From: Comamonadaceae bacterium
Lineage (GTDB): Bacteria; Pseudomonadota; Gammaproteobacteria; Burkholderiales; Burkholderiaceae_C
NCBI GenBank assembly: GCA_947476465.1
Contig: CANJQN010000022.1
Span: 1 to 64,000, forward strand
DNA length: 64,000 bases
Direction of reading: 5' to 3'
A model generated the notes under the pieces. That model saw only the letters and a program-made list of their open reading frames with translations. It did not search any database and was not told the DNA's origin. The translations under genes were made by a program, and so were the position numbers. The number at the start of each line of letters is the position of its first letter. Position 1 is the stretch's first letter. Below are positions 55,395 through 64,000 of this stretch, one piece after another.

Positions 55395-57134
55395 ATGGAG
55401 CACACGCCCAGCCTGCCGTTTCTCGCCGAGGCGCTTCTGTTCCTCACGCTCGCCGGGCTTCTCATCCCCCTGCTGCAGCGCTTTCGCATCAACCAAGTGC
55501 TGGGCTTCCTGGCGGTCGGGCTGGCGCTGGGCCCGCACGCGCTCGGGCGCCTGTCCGCGCACTGGCCGTGGGTGCGGTATGTCACCTTCAACGATGTCGG
55601 CAACGCGCAGGCCCTCGGCGAACTGGGCGTGGTGTTCCTGATGTTCCTGGTCGGCCTGGAGCTCTCGCCCGAGCGCCTGTGGGCCATGCGGCGATCGGTG
55701 TTCCTCGGCGGCAGCGCGCAGATCGGCCTCTGCGCCATTGCCATCGGCCTGCTGGCCTGGGCCTTCGGCAATGCGCCGTCGACGGCCCTGGTGCTGGGCC
55801 TGGTGCTGTCGCTGTCGTCCACCGCGGTCGTGCTGCAAATGCTGGCGCAGCGCCGGGCCATGACCACGCCGCTCGGACAGGCGGCCTTTGCCATCCTGAT
55901 GATGCAAGACCTCGCCGTCGTGCCGCTGCTGGTGCTGGTGGGGCTGTTGGGGCAACCCACGGCCGAAGGCGTGGCCTCGGTGCTGGGGATCGCGGCACTC
56001 AAGTCGGTGGCCGCCATTGTCATCATCTACTTGCTCGGGCGGCGGGTGATCGGGCCGGTGTTTCGCTTCTTTGCCGACCGCCGCCAGCCCGAGGTGTTCA
56101 TGGCGCTGACCCTGCTGGTGTCCCTGGGCATCGCCGGCCTCACGGCCGCCGCCGGGCTGTCGCTGGCGCTGGGCGCCTTTCTGGCGGGCCTGCTGATGGC
56201 CGAGACCGAATACCGCCACGAGGTCGAGGTCACCATCGAGCCCTTCAAGGGCCTGCTCATGGGCCTGTTCTTCATGTCGGTGGGCATGGGCATCGACCCG
56301 GTGGAAGTGGGGCGCTATCCGGGCTGGATCGCCGCCTCGGTGTTCGGGCTCATGGGCCTGAAGACCGTGATCACCGCCGGCGTTCTGCGCAGCGCCGGCC
56401 TGTCCTGGGGACGGTCCGCTGAGGGCGGCCTGCTGCTCAGCCAGGGGGGAGAATTCGCCTTCGTCATCGTCGGTGTTGCCGCGGCCTCGGGCTTGCTGTC
56501 GGGCGAGATCGCGCAGTTCATGCTGCTGGTGGTGGGCCTGAGCCTGCTGCTCACGCCGCTGGCCGCGAGGCTGGGCCAGCAGCTGGGGCGGCGGCTCGAT
56601 GCTGGCGCTGCGGGCCCGGCCACAGAAGCCGAGCCGGTGGTGGCCGCAGGCTTATCGGGGCACATCGTCATTGCCGGGTTCGGCCGGGTCGGCCAGTTGC
56701 TGGCCGAGGTGCTGGACAGGCAGGGCGTGACTTACGTGGCGGTCGAACACGAGGCGCGTGTGGCCGCCGCCTTGCGCAAGGCCGGCAAGCCGGTGTTCTA
56801 CGGCAATGCCTCGCGCGCCGAGCTGCTGGCCAAGCTGCACACCGGGCAGGCCGCGGCGCTGCTGGTGACCATGGACCAGCCGGCCTCGGCCATGCACGCG
56901 GTGCGCAGTGCGCGCGGCGCCTATCCGCATCTGCCGATCTATGTGCGCTCACGCGACGAGCGTCACGCCCACGATCTGCGTGAGGCCGGCGCCACCGGCG
57001 TGGTGCCGGAAACGCTGGAGGCCGCCCTGCAGCTCACGGCCTTCGCCTTGCAGGCGGTCAAAGTGCCAGACTACGACATCACCGCCATGCTGGACGCGCA
57101 GCGGGACGCGAGGACGAGGCAACGGTCGGCGTGA
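55395..57134 (+). CDS. Kef/YbaL-type cation:proton antiporter
   Basis: A 579-residue CPA2-family antiporter. About twelve membrane segments (LTLAGLLIPLLQRFRINQVL ... LLLVVGLSLLLTPL) hold GVVFLMFLVGLELS and LSLSSTAVVLQML. A TrkA-N domain from about residue 417 (GHIVIAGFGRVGQLLAEV) binds NAD(H) or similar. The C-terminal TrkA-C domain is absent, as in KefB-like proteins. It may export potassium in exchange for protons under electrophile stress. Confidence 0.88.
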   Translation: MEHTPSLPFLAEALLFLTLAGLLIPLLQRFRINQVLGFLAVGLALGPHALGRLSAHWPWVRYVTFNDVGNAQALGELGVVFLMFLVGLELSPERLWAMRRSVFLGGSAQIGLCAIAIGLLAWAFGNAPSTALVLGLVLSLSSTAVVLQMLAQRRAMTTPLGQAAFAILMMQDLAVVPLLVLVGLLGQPTAEGVASVLGIAALKSVAAIVIIYLLGRRVIGPVFRFFADRRQPEVFMALTLLVSLGIAGLTAAAGLSLALGAFLAGLLMAETEYRHEVEVTIEPFKGLLMGLFFMSVGMGIDPVEVGRYPGWIAASVFGLMGLKTVITAGVLRSAGLSWGRSAEGGLLLSQGGEFAFVIVGVAAASGLLSGEIAQFMLLVVGLSLLLTPLAARLGQQLGRRLDAGAAGPATEAEPVVAAGLSGHIVIAGFGRVGQLLAEVLDRQGVTYVAVEHEARVAAALRKAGKPVFYGNASRAELLAKLHTGQAAALLVTMDQPASAMHAVRSARGAYPHLPIYVRSRDERHAHDLREAGATGVVPETLEAALQLTAFALQAVKVPDYDITAMLDAQRDARTRQRSA

Positions 57135-57160
57135 ACGTGGGCGCGAGGGTTAACACTTGT

Positions 57161-57187
57161 GGTCATCCCCGCGAAGGCGGGGATCCA
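57161..57187. repeat. dRS3-like hairpin repeat
   Basis: ATCCCCGC-GAAG-GCGGGGAT at 57165-57184 is a perfect eight-pair hairpin within a wider GTCATCCCCGCG context, as in dRS3-type dispersed repeats. It lies between the convergent antiporter and FAD oxidoreductase genes and may terminate both. Confidence 0.65.
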
Positions 57188-57210
57188 GGGCTGTTCTGCG
57201 CCCGCAGGCC

Positions 57211-58860
57211 TCAGGTCTGACCCACCAGCGCGCGCGCCACAGCCTCGCCAACCTTGATGCCGTCCACCCCCGCCGAGAGAATGCCGCCCGCATAGCCCGC
57301 GCCTTCCCCGGCCGGGTACAGGCCGCGCAGGTTCAGGCTCTGCAAATCGTCGCCGCGCGTGATGCGAAGCGGCGCTGACGTGCGTGTCTCCACGCCCGTG
57401 AGCACCGCGTCGTGCCGGTCGAAGCCCTTGATCTTGCGGCCGAAGGCGGGAAAGGCTTCGCGCATGGCTTCGATGGCGTAGTCGGGCAGGGCGCCGTGCA
57501 GGTCGCCGAGTTTCACACCCGGCTGGTACGAGGGAATCACCTCGCCCAGCGCGCTCGATGGCCGGCCGGCGACGAAGTCACCCACCAGTTGGCCCGGTGC
57601 GTCGTAGTTGCCACCCCCCAGCACGAAGGCGCGCGACTCCAGCTCGCGCTGCAGCCGCACGCCGGCCAGCGGGTCGGTGCCGGGGAAGTCACTCGGCTCG
57701 ATGCCCACCACGATACCGGCATTGGCGTTGCGCTCATTGCGCGAGTACTGGCTCATGCCGTTGGTGACCACCCGATTGGGCTCGGAGGTGGCCGCCACCA
57801 CCGTGCCGCCCGGGCACATGCAGAAGCTGTAGACCGTGCGGCCGTTGTTGGCGTGGTGCACCAGCTTGTAGTCGGCCGCGCCCAGCAGCGGGTGGCCGGC
57901 ATGGCGGCCCCAGCGGGCGCGGTCGATCATGCCCTGCGGGTGCTCGACCCGAAAGCCGATCGAAAACGGCTTGGCTTCCAGGAAGACGCCGCGCGCGTGC
58001 AATTGCTCGAAGGTGTCGCGCGAGCTGTGGCCCAGGGCCAGCACCACATGGTCGGCGCGCAGTTCGTGTGACTGCCCGCTGGCCTGGTCCAGCACGGTCA
58101 GGCCGCGCAGCTGGCGTGCATCCCCTTCGCCCTCGGTCAGGAAGTCGGTCACGCGCTGCTGGAAACGCACCTCGCCGCCCAGGGCGATGATCTGCTCGCG
58201 CAGGTGCTCCACCACTTTCACCAGCTTGAAGGTGCCGATGTGCGGATGCGCCTCGTAAAGAATGTCGGCCGGCGCGCCGGCGTTGACGAACTCGTTCATG
58301 ACCTTGCGGCCAAGATGGCGCGGGTCCTTGATCTGGCTGTAGAGCTTGCCGTCGGAGAAGGTGCCGGCGCCGCCCTCGCCAAATTGCACATTGCTCTCGG
58401 GTTTGAGCACGTGCTTGCGCCACAGGCCCCAGGTGTCTTTCGTGCGTTGCCGCACCGTGGTGCCGCGCTCCAGCACGATCGGCCGCAGGCCCATCTGCGC
58501 CAGCACTAGCGCGGCGAAGATGCCGCAGGGCCCGAAGCCCACGACCACCGGCCGCACCTCGGGCGCATGGCTTGCCGTCACTGGAGGGCGCCACACCATG
58601 TCGGGCGTGGGCATGACGTGCGGGTTGGTGGAACACTTTTGCAGCAGGGCGGCTTCGCCCGAAGGCTCGGCCAGTGTCACGTCGACGATGTACACCGCCG
58701 TCAGATCGGCCTTGCGCGCATCGAAGCTGCGTTTGAAGACGTGCACGTCAATGATGTCGCTCGGCTGCAGCGACAGGATGCTGCACGCCGCGGCGCGCAG
58801 GTGCGTGTCGGCCTGCTCGGCTTGTGCCAGCGTGAGCTTGATTTCCGAGATGCGGATCAT
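57211..58860 (-). CDS. FAD-dependent oxidoreductase (COG2509 family)
   Basis: A 549-residue flavoprotein. VVVGFGPCGIFAALVLAQ is the FAD-binding site and LPGGTVVA-type motif is CPGGTVVAATSEPN; the C-terminal part is AGEGAGYAGGILSAGVDG. The N-terminal 100 residues form a ferredoxin-fold extension typical of COG2509. The longest frame begins at 59025, but that would read through rnpB on the opposite strand; ATG at 58860 starts the conserved region (IRISEIKLTL). Substrate unknown. Confidence 0.88.
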   Translation of the reverse strand: MIRISEIKLTLAQAEQADTHLRAAACSILSLQPSDIIDVHVFKRSFDARKADLTAVYIVDVTLAEPSGEAALLQKCSTNPHVMPTPDMVWRPPVTASHAPEVRPVVVGFGPCGIFAALVLAQMGLRPIVLERGTTVRQRTKDTWGLWRKHVLKPESNVQFGEGGAGTFSDGKLYSQIKDPRHLGRKVMNEFVNAGAPADILYEAHPHIGTFKLVKVVEHLREQIIALGGEVRFQQRVTDFLTEGEGDARQLRGLTVLDQASGQSHELRADHVVLALGHSSRDTFEQLHARGVFLEAKPFSIGFRVEHPQGMIDRARWGRHAGHPLLGAADYKLVHHANNGRTVYSFCMCPGGTVVAATSEPNRVVTNGMSQYSRNERNANAGIVVGIEPSDFPGTDPLAGVRLQRELESRAFVLGGGNYDAPGQLVGDFVAGRPSSALGEVIPSYQPGVKLGDLHGALPDYAIEAMREAFPAFGRKIKGFDRHDAVLTGVETRTSAPLRITRGDDLQSLNLRGLYPAGEGAGYAGGILSAGVDGIKVGEAVARALVGQT

Positions 58861-58914
58861 GGTCTTGCGGGCCCGTGGTGATCGAGCAAAAGACAGGGGA
58901 GGGGAAACGGCGTC

Positions 58915-58920
58915 GATAAT
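58915..58920 (+). promoter_or_regulatory. -10 element of rnpB
   Basis: GATAAT ends six bases before the predicted 5' end of the RNase P RNA, the expected spacing. A -35 candidate AAGACA lies 19 bases upstream, an unusually long spacer. Confidence 0.55.
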
Positions 58921-58926
58921 ACCGCC

Positions 58927-59257
58927 GTGAAGTCCGCCAGACCGCCGCTGGTGCATGTCCCGAAAGGGCGCACTGGAGGAACGTCCGGACTGCGTAGGGC
59001 AGCGTAGCAGGTAACACCTGCCCACCGTGAGGTGAGGATCAGAGCAACAGAGACGAGCCGGTTAAGTCCGGGTGAAACGGGCAATCTCTACGCGCAGCAA
59101 TACCAAGTAGGCCAGCGTTGACCTGTGTCCCGGGGAGCTGGCGGGTAGGTAGCACCGAGCCGTTCGGCGACGAACGGCCCAGAGGAATGGCGGTCACGCC
59201 GCGGGCCCGGCAACGGGTTCGTGGCGCCACAAAATCCGGCGTATCGGTGGGCTTCAC
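58927..59257 (+). ncRNA. rnpB: RNase P RNA (type A)
   Basis: A 331-base RNA, the catalytic subunit that trims tRNA 5' ends. The ends pair: GTGAAGTCCGCC at 58927-58938 with GGTGGGCTTCAC at 59246-59257 (P1, wobbles included). Core blocks are GGAGGAACGTCCGGACT, AGGGCAG, ACAGAGACGAG, GGGTGAAACGG, AGCAATACCAAGTAGGC, AGAGGAATGG and ACAAAATCCGGCGTATCGG. Two positions of P4 differ from the usual AAGUCCGG and CCGGCUU in a compensating way (see findings). No coding region overlaps on the plus strand. Confidence 0.93.
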
Positions 59258-59399
59258 ACTTTATTTCTTCGTTGCGATTCGTTGGATGGCGTTGCGCCTC
59301 GTCACTCGCCTGACTTGGTGGGCTCGGCCGGCGGCCCGTGCCCACCTGCGAACTCAACAAGGCGTTCGCCATCCCGGCGCGCAGCGTGTGCTCCCTCGG

Positions 59400-59762
59400 A
59401 GAAGGTCGCCTTACGCGCGCTGCTTTCTCCGGCCAAGCGCGCTGCACGGGTGGGGCCGGCAGGCTCCTCCCGATGGTCCAGTGCGCTCCCGCGCACGGAC
59501 CGACGGGTCCCTCCGCCTGCCGGCCCCACCCGCGCATCGCGCACACGCTCGCGAAGGCTTCGCTCCGGATCAGGACCGGTCATTCTTCACGCGCGACTGA
59601 ACTCAGCAGGGCCCTCGCCATCCCGGCGCGAGACGGTCCGCACACCCAAAGCGCTGCGTGCCTGGGGCGGGCATGCGGAGGGTTCCCTTTGGACCCGAAG
59701 GGTCAGGGAGGAGCGTGCCCGCCCCAGGCGCGCAGCGCGCTCTCACCCGGAGAAGGCCGCCT
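59400..59762 (-). repeat. Modular palindromic dispersed repeat, right copy
   Basis: The interval 59258-59864 holds no gene. On the minus strand it reads module 2 (about 59762 to 59620), a linker, then module 1 (59534 to about 59400). Module 1 matches window bases 1-90 with about two differences over 90 bases; module 2 matches about 127-265. Both modules are hairpins, for example GCCCGCCCCAGGCGC with CCTGGGGCGGGC. Orientation is opposite to the left copy and the order of modules is swapped. Confidence 0.85.
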
Positions 59763-59864
59763 TACGCTCTGTGCTTTCTGCGGCCACGGATCCGGCCCGG
59801 TCCGAGTGGCCGAGCCGAACGCTGATCGCTCTTTTGTCGAGGAAGAGGGTTTAGACGGCCGACT

Positions 59865-60542
59865 CTAAAACCGCTCGTGCGCCTGCAACCCCCGCCACAT
59901 CCCCACCGGCAACCCCGCCATCGGCACCCGCCCGATGCGGATCCGCCGCAGGCCGGTGACGGCCAAGCCCACGCCTTGGCACAGCGCCGGCAGCCGCGCC
60001 GGATCAATTCCCTTGAAGGCCAAGCGAAGCTTCTGCTCGCTTTGCCAGCTGGCCTTCATGGCCAAGCCCTGTGCCAGCCGCGAAAGCCCGCCCTCGGCCA
60101 GGGTGCCGGTGACGTCCGCAACCCACTCCTGCTCAATGTTGAGCCCCTCTTCCATCAGCTTGCGCACGATGCGTCTGTCCTGGCTGTAGATGGCCAGGCC
60201 GGAGCCGGCGCGCGGCAGCGGCAGCAGGGGCTGGAGGTGGCGCAACTGGCTGGTGAGCACCCGCACGCCCTGGGCGTCGGCGGGCCAGCGTGCCTCTTGA
60301 ACCGGCCGCACTGGCGCTGCGCCGACCGGTTGGTGCACCAGCAGCGTCACCGGTGCCAGATCGAGCAGGCTGGCCTCCTTGTCAAGCGTGACCTGTTGCC
60401 CGGGCGTGACGCGGGCCTGCGGCGTGTCCACCACCTGCCCGTCGACACGCACCCAGCCGGCGTCGATGTAGCGCTCGGCCTCGCTGCGCGAACAGGCGAC
60501 GAGGGCGGCGACCCGCTTGGACAGGCGGACGGCCTCGTCCAT
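59865..60542 (-). CDS. RluF/RluB-like pseudouridine synthase homologue lacking the catalytic Asp
   Basis: A 225-residue protein: an S4 RNA-binding domain at residues 1-55 (VRLSKRVAALVACSRSEAERYI, shortened here) and a pseudouridine-synthase domain. At the place of the invariant GRLDxxxxGL stretch it reads LPLPRAGSGL, so Pro110 stands where the catalytic Asp should be. The later IEQEWVADVTG and LRRIRIG regions are kept. It may bind RNA without modifying it. The ATG at 60542 shares one base with the stop of the upstream NUDIX-MBL gene (TGATG). Confidence 0.75.
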   Translation of the reverse strand: MDEAVRLSKRVAALVACSRSEAERYIDAGWVRVDGQVVDTPQARVTPGQQVTLDKEASLLDLAPVTLLVHQPVGAAPVRPVQEARWPADAQGVRVLTSQLRHLQPLLPLPRAGSGLAIYSQDRRIVRKLMEEGLNIEQEWVADVTGTLAEGGLSRLAQGLAMKASWQSEQKLRLAFKGIDPARLPALCQGVGLAVTGLRRIRIGRVPMAGLPVGMWRGLQAHERF

Positions 60543-62176
60543 CAAGCCGCTGGCGCCAGGGTACGCAAGCGCTCGACGTGCGCGCGCAGCGAGTGCTTGG
60601 CCATCGGCCACAGGGGCTGCGGCACGTCGTCGTAGGCCAGGGGCAGCCAATCGTCGAGGTCGCCCGCGGGCCGCGCGCGCATGGCGGCGGCGACCTTGGC
60701 CTCGCGCGCGAGCCGGTGGGCCTTGAGCTTGGCAATCGCCTGCGAGGCAAAGCCCAGCACATGGCCGTGGGCCGGCATGATGAATTCGATGCCCTGCGTT
60801 TCGCAGGCGCGGGCCAGGCGATCGAGTGAATCGAGGTACGTCGTCATGCCGCCGTCGGGCGGGATCACGACCGTGGTGCTGCCGTTGAGGATGTGGTCGC
60901 CGGAAAACAGCAGGCCGTCCTCACGCAGGACCAGGCACAGGTGGTTGGCGGCATGGCCGGGGGTGTAGACCACTTCCAGGCTGTGCGTGTTGCCGCCGCC
61001 CTGCAGCACCAACACCTCGCCATCGGCCAGGGTGCGGTCGGGGGTGAACTTGGCGTTGGGCATGGCCGTCGGTTGCGAGGGCAGGCCGAGGATGGGGGGG
61101 CGCGTGGGGCACAAGGCCTGCAGAGGCCGCGCCGCCGGGGAATGGTCGGCGTGGGAATGGGTGCAGACGATCATGCGCACGTCGCCGCCTGTGGCTTCAA
61201 ACAGGCGCTGCACATGGGTGGCATCGTCCGGGCCGGGATCGATGACCAGATAACCGGTGGCGGCGTCGCCGACGATGTAGCTGTTGGTGCCCGGGCCGGT
61301 CATCACGCCCGGGTTGGGCGCGGTCAGGCGGCGCAGATTGCGCAGCAAGGGCGCCGCGCGATCGCTGCGCCAGTCGAGGTCGTGCACGATCTGGCCGTCG
61401 GGGCAGACCAGTTCGAGCTCGCCGAAGGCGGTCTCGTGCTCCATGAAGCGGCGCTCCTGGCCACCCACGCGGCCACCGCGCGGGGTGCACTCCCACAGCG
61501 GCCGCTCGCTGGCGCAGGCGTCCAGCACCGCCTGCACGGTGGGAAACTCGCGCAGCCGCTCCAGCGTGCGCACGGTCGGAAAAATCATCGGGAAGCCGCC
61601 GGCCGCGTGGCGGGCCAGCGCGTCCGCCGGGCGCACCCAGGCCGGCTCGAACTGCTCGGCCTCGTCGGCCACCGGCTGCTGCCCTTGCGGCATACGTGCC
61701 ACCAGGAAGGGTACGTCGAAGCGCTTGGGCAGATCGCGGTCGGTGATCCAGCGCGCCAGCAAAAACACCTCGTCGGCCGCCAGCCGCAGCCCGCGGGCCT
61801 GGCAGTGCTCGAAGAAGGGCTCATGCCGGTGGATGCTCGCGATGTCGGCGTCATTGACGTGGCGGCCGTCGGGGTGGCGCGCCAGCAGCACGCCCAGCTC
61901 TTCGTAGCTTTCGCGGATCGCGGCGATCGCCTGGGTCAAGTGCGCGTCGTCCTGGGTCGGCCGGCGGTTGGCCAGGGCGTGTGCCTGTGCGTCGGCCGCG
62001 TCGATGGCGCCGCCCGGGAACACGTACGCCCCGGGCGCGAAGCTGGCGGTGGCCGAGCGGCGGGTCATCAGCAGCTCAAAGCCGTCTGCGGTATCGCGCA
62101 GCAGCAGGATGGTGGCGGCGGGGCGGGCGGGCACCGGCTCGCGCTGGGTGTGGAGAAGTTGCGTGGATCGGACCAT
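60542..62176 (-). CDS. NUDIX hydrolase fused to metallo-beta-lactamase-fold hydrolase
   Basis: A 544-residue two-domain protein. Residues about 18-230 are a NUDIX domain (PGGAIDAAD, then after an insertion [14 protein letters not shown], the NUDT19-like long form). Residues about 290-480 are an MBL-fold hydrolase with THSHADH and later TPGHAANH and SGDHILNG metal ligands, close to LACTB2-type proteins. A C-terminal 50-residue helical piece completes it. The open frame extends to 63103 but overlaps dapF; ATG at 62176 is chosen. Substrate unknown. Confidence 0.87.
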   Translation of the reverse strand: MVRSTQLLHTQREPVPARPAATILLLRDTADGFELLMTRRSATASFAPGAYVFPGGAIDAADAQAHALANRRPTQDDAHLTQAIAAIRESYEELGVLLARHPDGRHVNDADIASIHRHEPFFEHCQARGLRLAADEVFLLARWITDRDLPKRFDVPFLVARMPQGQQPVADEAEQFEPAWVRPADALARHAAGGFPMIFPTVRTLERLREFPTVQAVLDACASERPLWECTPRGGRVGGQERRFMEHETAFGELELVCPDGQIVHDLDWRSDRAAPLLRNLRRLTAPNPGVMTGPGTNSYIVGDAATGYLVIDPGPDDATHVQRLFEATGGDVRMIVCTHSHADHSPAARPLQALCPTRPPILGLPSQPTAMPNAKFTPDRTLADGEVLVLQGGGNTHSLEVVYTPGHAANHLCLVLREDGLLFSGDHILNGSTTVVIPPDGGMTTYLDSLDRLARACETQGIEFIMPAHGHVLGFASQAIAKLKAHRLAREAKVAAAMRARPAGDLDDWLPLAYDDVPQPLWPMAKHSLRAHVERLRTLAPAA

Positions 62177-62248
62177 GACGGCGATTATGGGAGCAGTGGC
62201 CGGTGCCCCGAAATCACCCACCGGACACGGGGGCCGATAATCGGGGCC

Positions 62249-63106
62249 ATGCGAATCCGCTTCACCAAGATGCAGGGCGCCGGCAACGACTTTGTAGTGC
62301 TCGACGAGACCCGCGAGCAGCTGGACCTGTCGCCCGAGCAGTACCGCTGGCTGGCCGACCGCCACTTCGGCATCGGCGCCGACCAGATCCTCTCGGTGCG
62401 GCCCTCGTCGGCGCCAGGCGTGGACTTCGAATACGTGATCCACAACAACGACGGCGGAGAGGTCGAGCACTGCGGCAACGGCGCGCGCTGCTTTGTGCGC
62501 TTCGTGCGCGAGCGCGGCCTGACCGACAAGACCACCATCCGCGTGCGCACCGTCAACGCCGCGCTCGAGCTGCGCATGCTGCCCGACGGCCGGGTGACCG
62601 TGGACATGGGCCCACCCACCTTCGATCTGCCGGCCGTTCCCTTCGACCCGTCTGGCATGACGCCCCAAGCATCGGGTGGCTGGCAGCGCTGGCTGCTGCC
62701 GGTGGCTGGGGCCACCGTGCCGATGGCCGTGCTGTCCATGGGCAACCCGCATGCGGTGATCGAGGTCGATGACGTCGACACCGCGCCGGTCACGACGCTG
62801 GGCCCTCAGGTCGAGACGCACCCGGCATTTGCGCGCCGGGTCAACGCCGGTTTCCTGCAAGTCGTCGACCGAGGTTCGGCGCGTCTGCGCGTATGGGAGC
62901 GCGGCGCCGGCGAAACCCTGGCCTGCGGCACCGGCGCCTGCGCCGCCGTGGTGGCCGGCATCCGCCTGGGCCGGCTCGACGCGAAGGTGGACGTGCAAAC
63001 GCGTGGCGGCCTGCTCACCATCGAGTGGGCGGGCGAGGGTCGGCCGGTGTTGATGACCGGCCCGGCGACAACCGTTTTTGAAGGCGAAGTGGACATCCCG
63101 CAATGA
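62249..63106 (+). CDS. dapF: Diaminopimelate epimerase
   Basis: A 285-residue cofactor-independent racemase for lysine and peptidoglycan synthesis. [17 protein letters not shown] is the family start; the two active-site Cys are in [10 protein letters not shown] and ACGTGACA. It overlaps the following gene by ATGA. It is divergent from the NUDIX-MBL gene with 72 bases between. Confidence 0.95.
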   Translation: MRIRFTKMQGAGNDFVVLDETREQLDLSPEQYRWLADRHFGIGADQILSVRPSSAPGVDFEYVIHNNDGGEVEHCGNGARCFVRFVRERGLTDKTTIRVRTVNAALELRMLPDGRVTVDMGPPTFDLPAVPFDPSGMTPQASGGWQRWLLPVAGATVPMAVLSMGNPHAVIEVDDVDTAPVTTLGPQVETHPAFARRVNAGFLQVVDRGSARLRVWERGAGETLACGTGACAAVVAGIRLGRLDAKVDVQTRGGLLTIEWAGEGRPVLMTGPATTVFEGEVDIPQ

Positions 63107-63801
63107 ACATTGGAAGTAACCAGATGAACCCCATCACCGAGGACGACATCGCCAACTACCTGGCGAACACGCCCGACTTCTTCCTGCGCCACGCCGAGCT
63201 GCTGGCCAGCGTGCAGATGACCAGCCCGCACGGTAACCGGGCGGTCAGCCTGCAAGAGCGCCAGGCCGAGATGCTGCGCGAGAAGATCAAGGTGCTTGAG
63301 TTTCGGGTGATGGAGATGATCCGCAACGGCAGCGACAACATGATCATCGCCGACCGCCTCCAGCGCTGGGCCCGCCAGATGTTGCTGGTGCGCTCGGGCC
63401 AGGCGCTGCCGGCCAGCATCTCGGCCGAGATCCGCAGCCAGTTCATGGTGCCGCAGGTGGCCATCAAGGTCTGGGACGTCGATGCGCAATACCGCGACGA
63501 GCCTTTCGCCCAGGGCGTGAGCGACGACGCGCGGACCTTCGCCACCTCACTCACGCAGCCGTACTGCGGCGTCAACAGCGGCTTCGAGGCGGTGGGCTGG
63601 CTCGAAGACCCCTCCATGGCCATGTCCTTGGCCATGATCCCGCTGCGCGAAGGCCCCGCTACCGGCGTCGCCCCGGCCTTTGGCATGCTGGTGCTGGCCT
63701 CGCCCGACCCGCAGCGCTTTTCCAGCGGCATGGGCACCGACTTCCTGGAGCGCATCGCCGAGCTGGCCAGCGCGGCGTTGTCGCGGCTTCGGCGGGGGTG
63801 A
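63103..63801 (+). CDS. DUF484 family protein
   Basis: A 232-residue protein with a GAF-like fold. [20 protein letters not shown] is the start of the family, followed by a coiled stretch ([20 protein letters not shown]). It sits between dapF and xerC as in many proteobacteria, where its role is unknown. Start at 63103 overlaps dapF; 63124 is an alternative ATG. Confidence 0.88.
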   Translation: MNIGSNQMNPITEDDIANYLANTPDFFLRHAELLASVQMTSPHGNRAVSLQERQAEMLREKIKVLEFRVMEMIRNGSDNMIIADRLQRWARQMLLVRSGQALPASISAEIRSQFMVPQVAIKVWDVDAQYRDEPFAQGVSDDARTFATSLTQPYCGVNSGFEAVGWLEDPSMAMSLAMIPLREGPATGVAPAFGMLVLASPDPQRFSSGMGTDFLERIAELASAALSRLRRG

Positions 63802-63804
63802 TGC

Positions 63805-64000
63805 ATGGATGATGTCGGGCTGGTCGAGAAGTATCTTGAGCACGTCCGCGTCACCAAGCGGCTGGCCCTGCGTACCGTCGAGCTTTATTCGCTCGACCTT
63901 CTCAAACTCCAGGCGAATGCCCAGGCAGCCGGCGTCGGCCTGGCGCAGGTGCAAACCGCGCACATCCGCCGCTGGGTCGCGCAGATGCACTCGGGCGGCC
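63805..64000 (+). CDS. xerC: Tyrosine recombinase XerC, N-terminal part (cut by window end)
   Basis: The first 65 codons of a core-binding domain: MDDVGLVEKYLEHVRVTKRL followed by ELYSLDLLKL and TAHIRRWVAQMHSGG. Position after dapF-DUF484 supports XerC, which resolves chromosome dimers at dif. ATG at 63801 gives an immediate stop, so 63805 is the start. The catalytic domain is outside the window. Confidence 0.85.
   Translation, partial: MDDVGLVEKYLEHVRVTKRLALRTVELYSLDLLKLQANAQAAGVGLAQVQTAHIRRWVAQMHSGG

Noticed and set aside
57211..59025. Start of the FAD oxidoreductase at 59025
   Set aside because: The first 55 residues would be encoded opposite rnpB and its promoter and are not part of the family; ATG at 58860 fits.
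59302..59583. Small proteins in 59260-59860 on both strands
   Set aside because: The frames lie within palindromic repeats that also occur at the window start; similarity of the translations comes from the repeated DNA.

Overview
The window is GC-rich DNA that looks chromosomal and betaproteobacterial, most likely Burkholderiales and probably Comamonadaceae. The reasons are the dapF-DUF484-xerC order, an acetate-style fatty-acid island with an electron-rich ACAD/HAD/thiolase set, argB near slmA, and families of short palindromic dispersed repeats of the kind seen in that group. The genus is an inference from content and cannot be fixed from this sequence alone.

Layout. 1-368 holds a dispersed palindromic repeat. 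369-3541 carries a molybdopterin oxidoreductase and a putative aminopeptidase lipoprotein. 3627-5298 (minus) carries an acyl-CoA-binding protein, a helical-repeat protein and a PHA-granule phasin. 5450-29249 is one long co-directional surface-polysaccharide (O-antigen type, Wzx/Wzy/Wzz) cluster with very tight gene spacing. 29336-33280 holds argB, a two-component system and slmA. 33749-40887 is a TetR-headed beta-oxidation operon. 40901-44894 has a PerM-type membrane protein, an Atm1-type ABC exporter and a HypT-like LysR regulator. 45018-49952 is aspA with a GltIJKL-type dicarboxylic amino-acid importer. 50007-52061 is a small accessory patch (BRO-family protein, CRISPR-like remnant, IS1595-type transposase remnant, orphan HipB-like regulator). 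52160-58860 is housekeeping (pyrC, DUF3025, htpX, SHOCT, Kef-type antiporter, FAD oxidoreductase). 58927-59257 is rnpB. 59400-59762 is an inverted partner of the repeat at the window start. 59865-64000 holds a degenerate pseudouridine-synthase homologue, a NUDIX-MBL fusion, dapF, DUF484 and the start of a XerC-type recombinase.

How the polysaccharide genes fit together. rfbBDC make dTDP-L-rhamnose precursors (rfbA is absent here). The capEFG/fnlABC trio makes UDP-L-FucNAc, and a WbuB-type transferase follows it. A WbpM/PglF-type dehydratase, a CBS-fused PglE/LegC-type aminotransferase and a NeuD/PglD-type acetyltransferase can make UDP-diNAcBac. That intermediate can be used directly by the PglC-type initiating transferase or be drawn off by NeuC/NeuB/NeuA-type enzymes to CMP-legionaminic acid. 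A WbpG-HisF2-HisH2 set can convert an acetamido group to an acetamidino group. A 478-residue protein with HP and ST motifs is a candidate transferase for the nonulosonic acid. These assignments rest on family resemblance and gene order.

Most interesting points: compensatory base change in the P4 helix of RNase P RNA; the CBS-aminotransferase fusion; a HisF2 with Glu at the position of a catalytic Asp; the candidate nonulosonate transferase; a lone CRISPR-like repeat pair beside transposase debris; a pseudouridine-synthase homologue that lacks the catalytic Asp; and modular palindromic repeats at both ends of the window.
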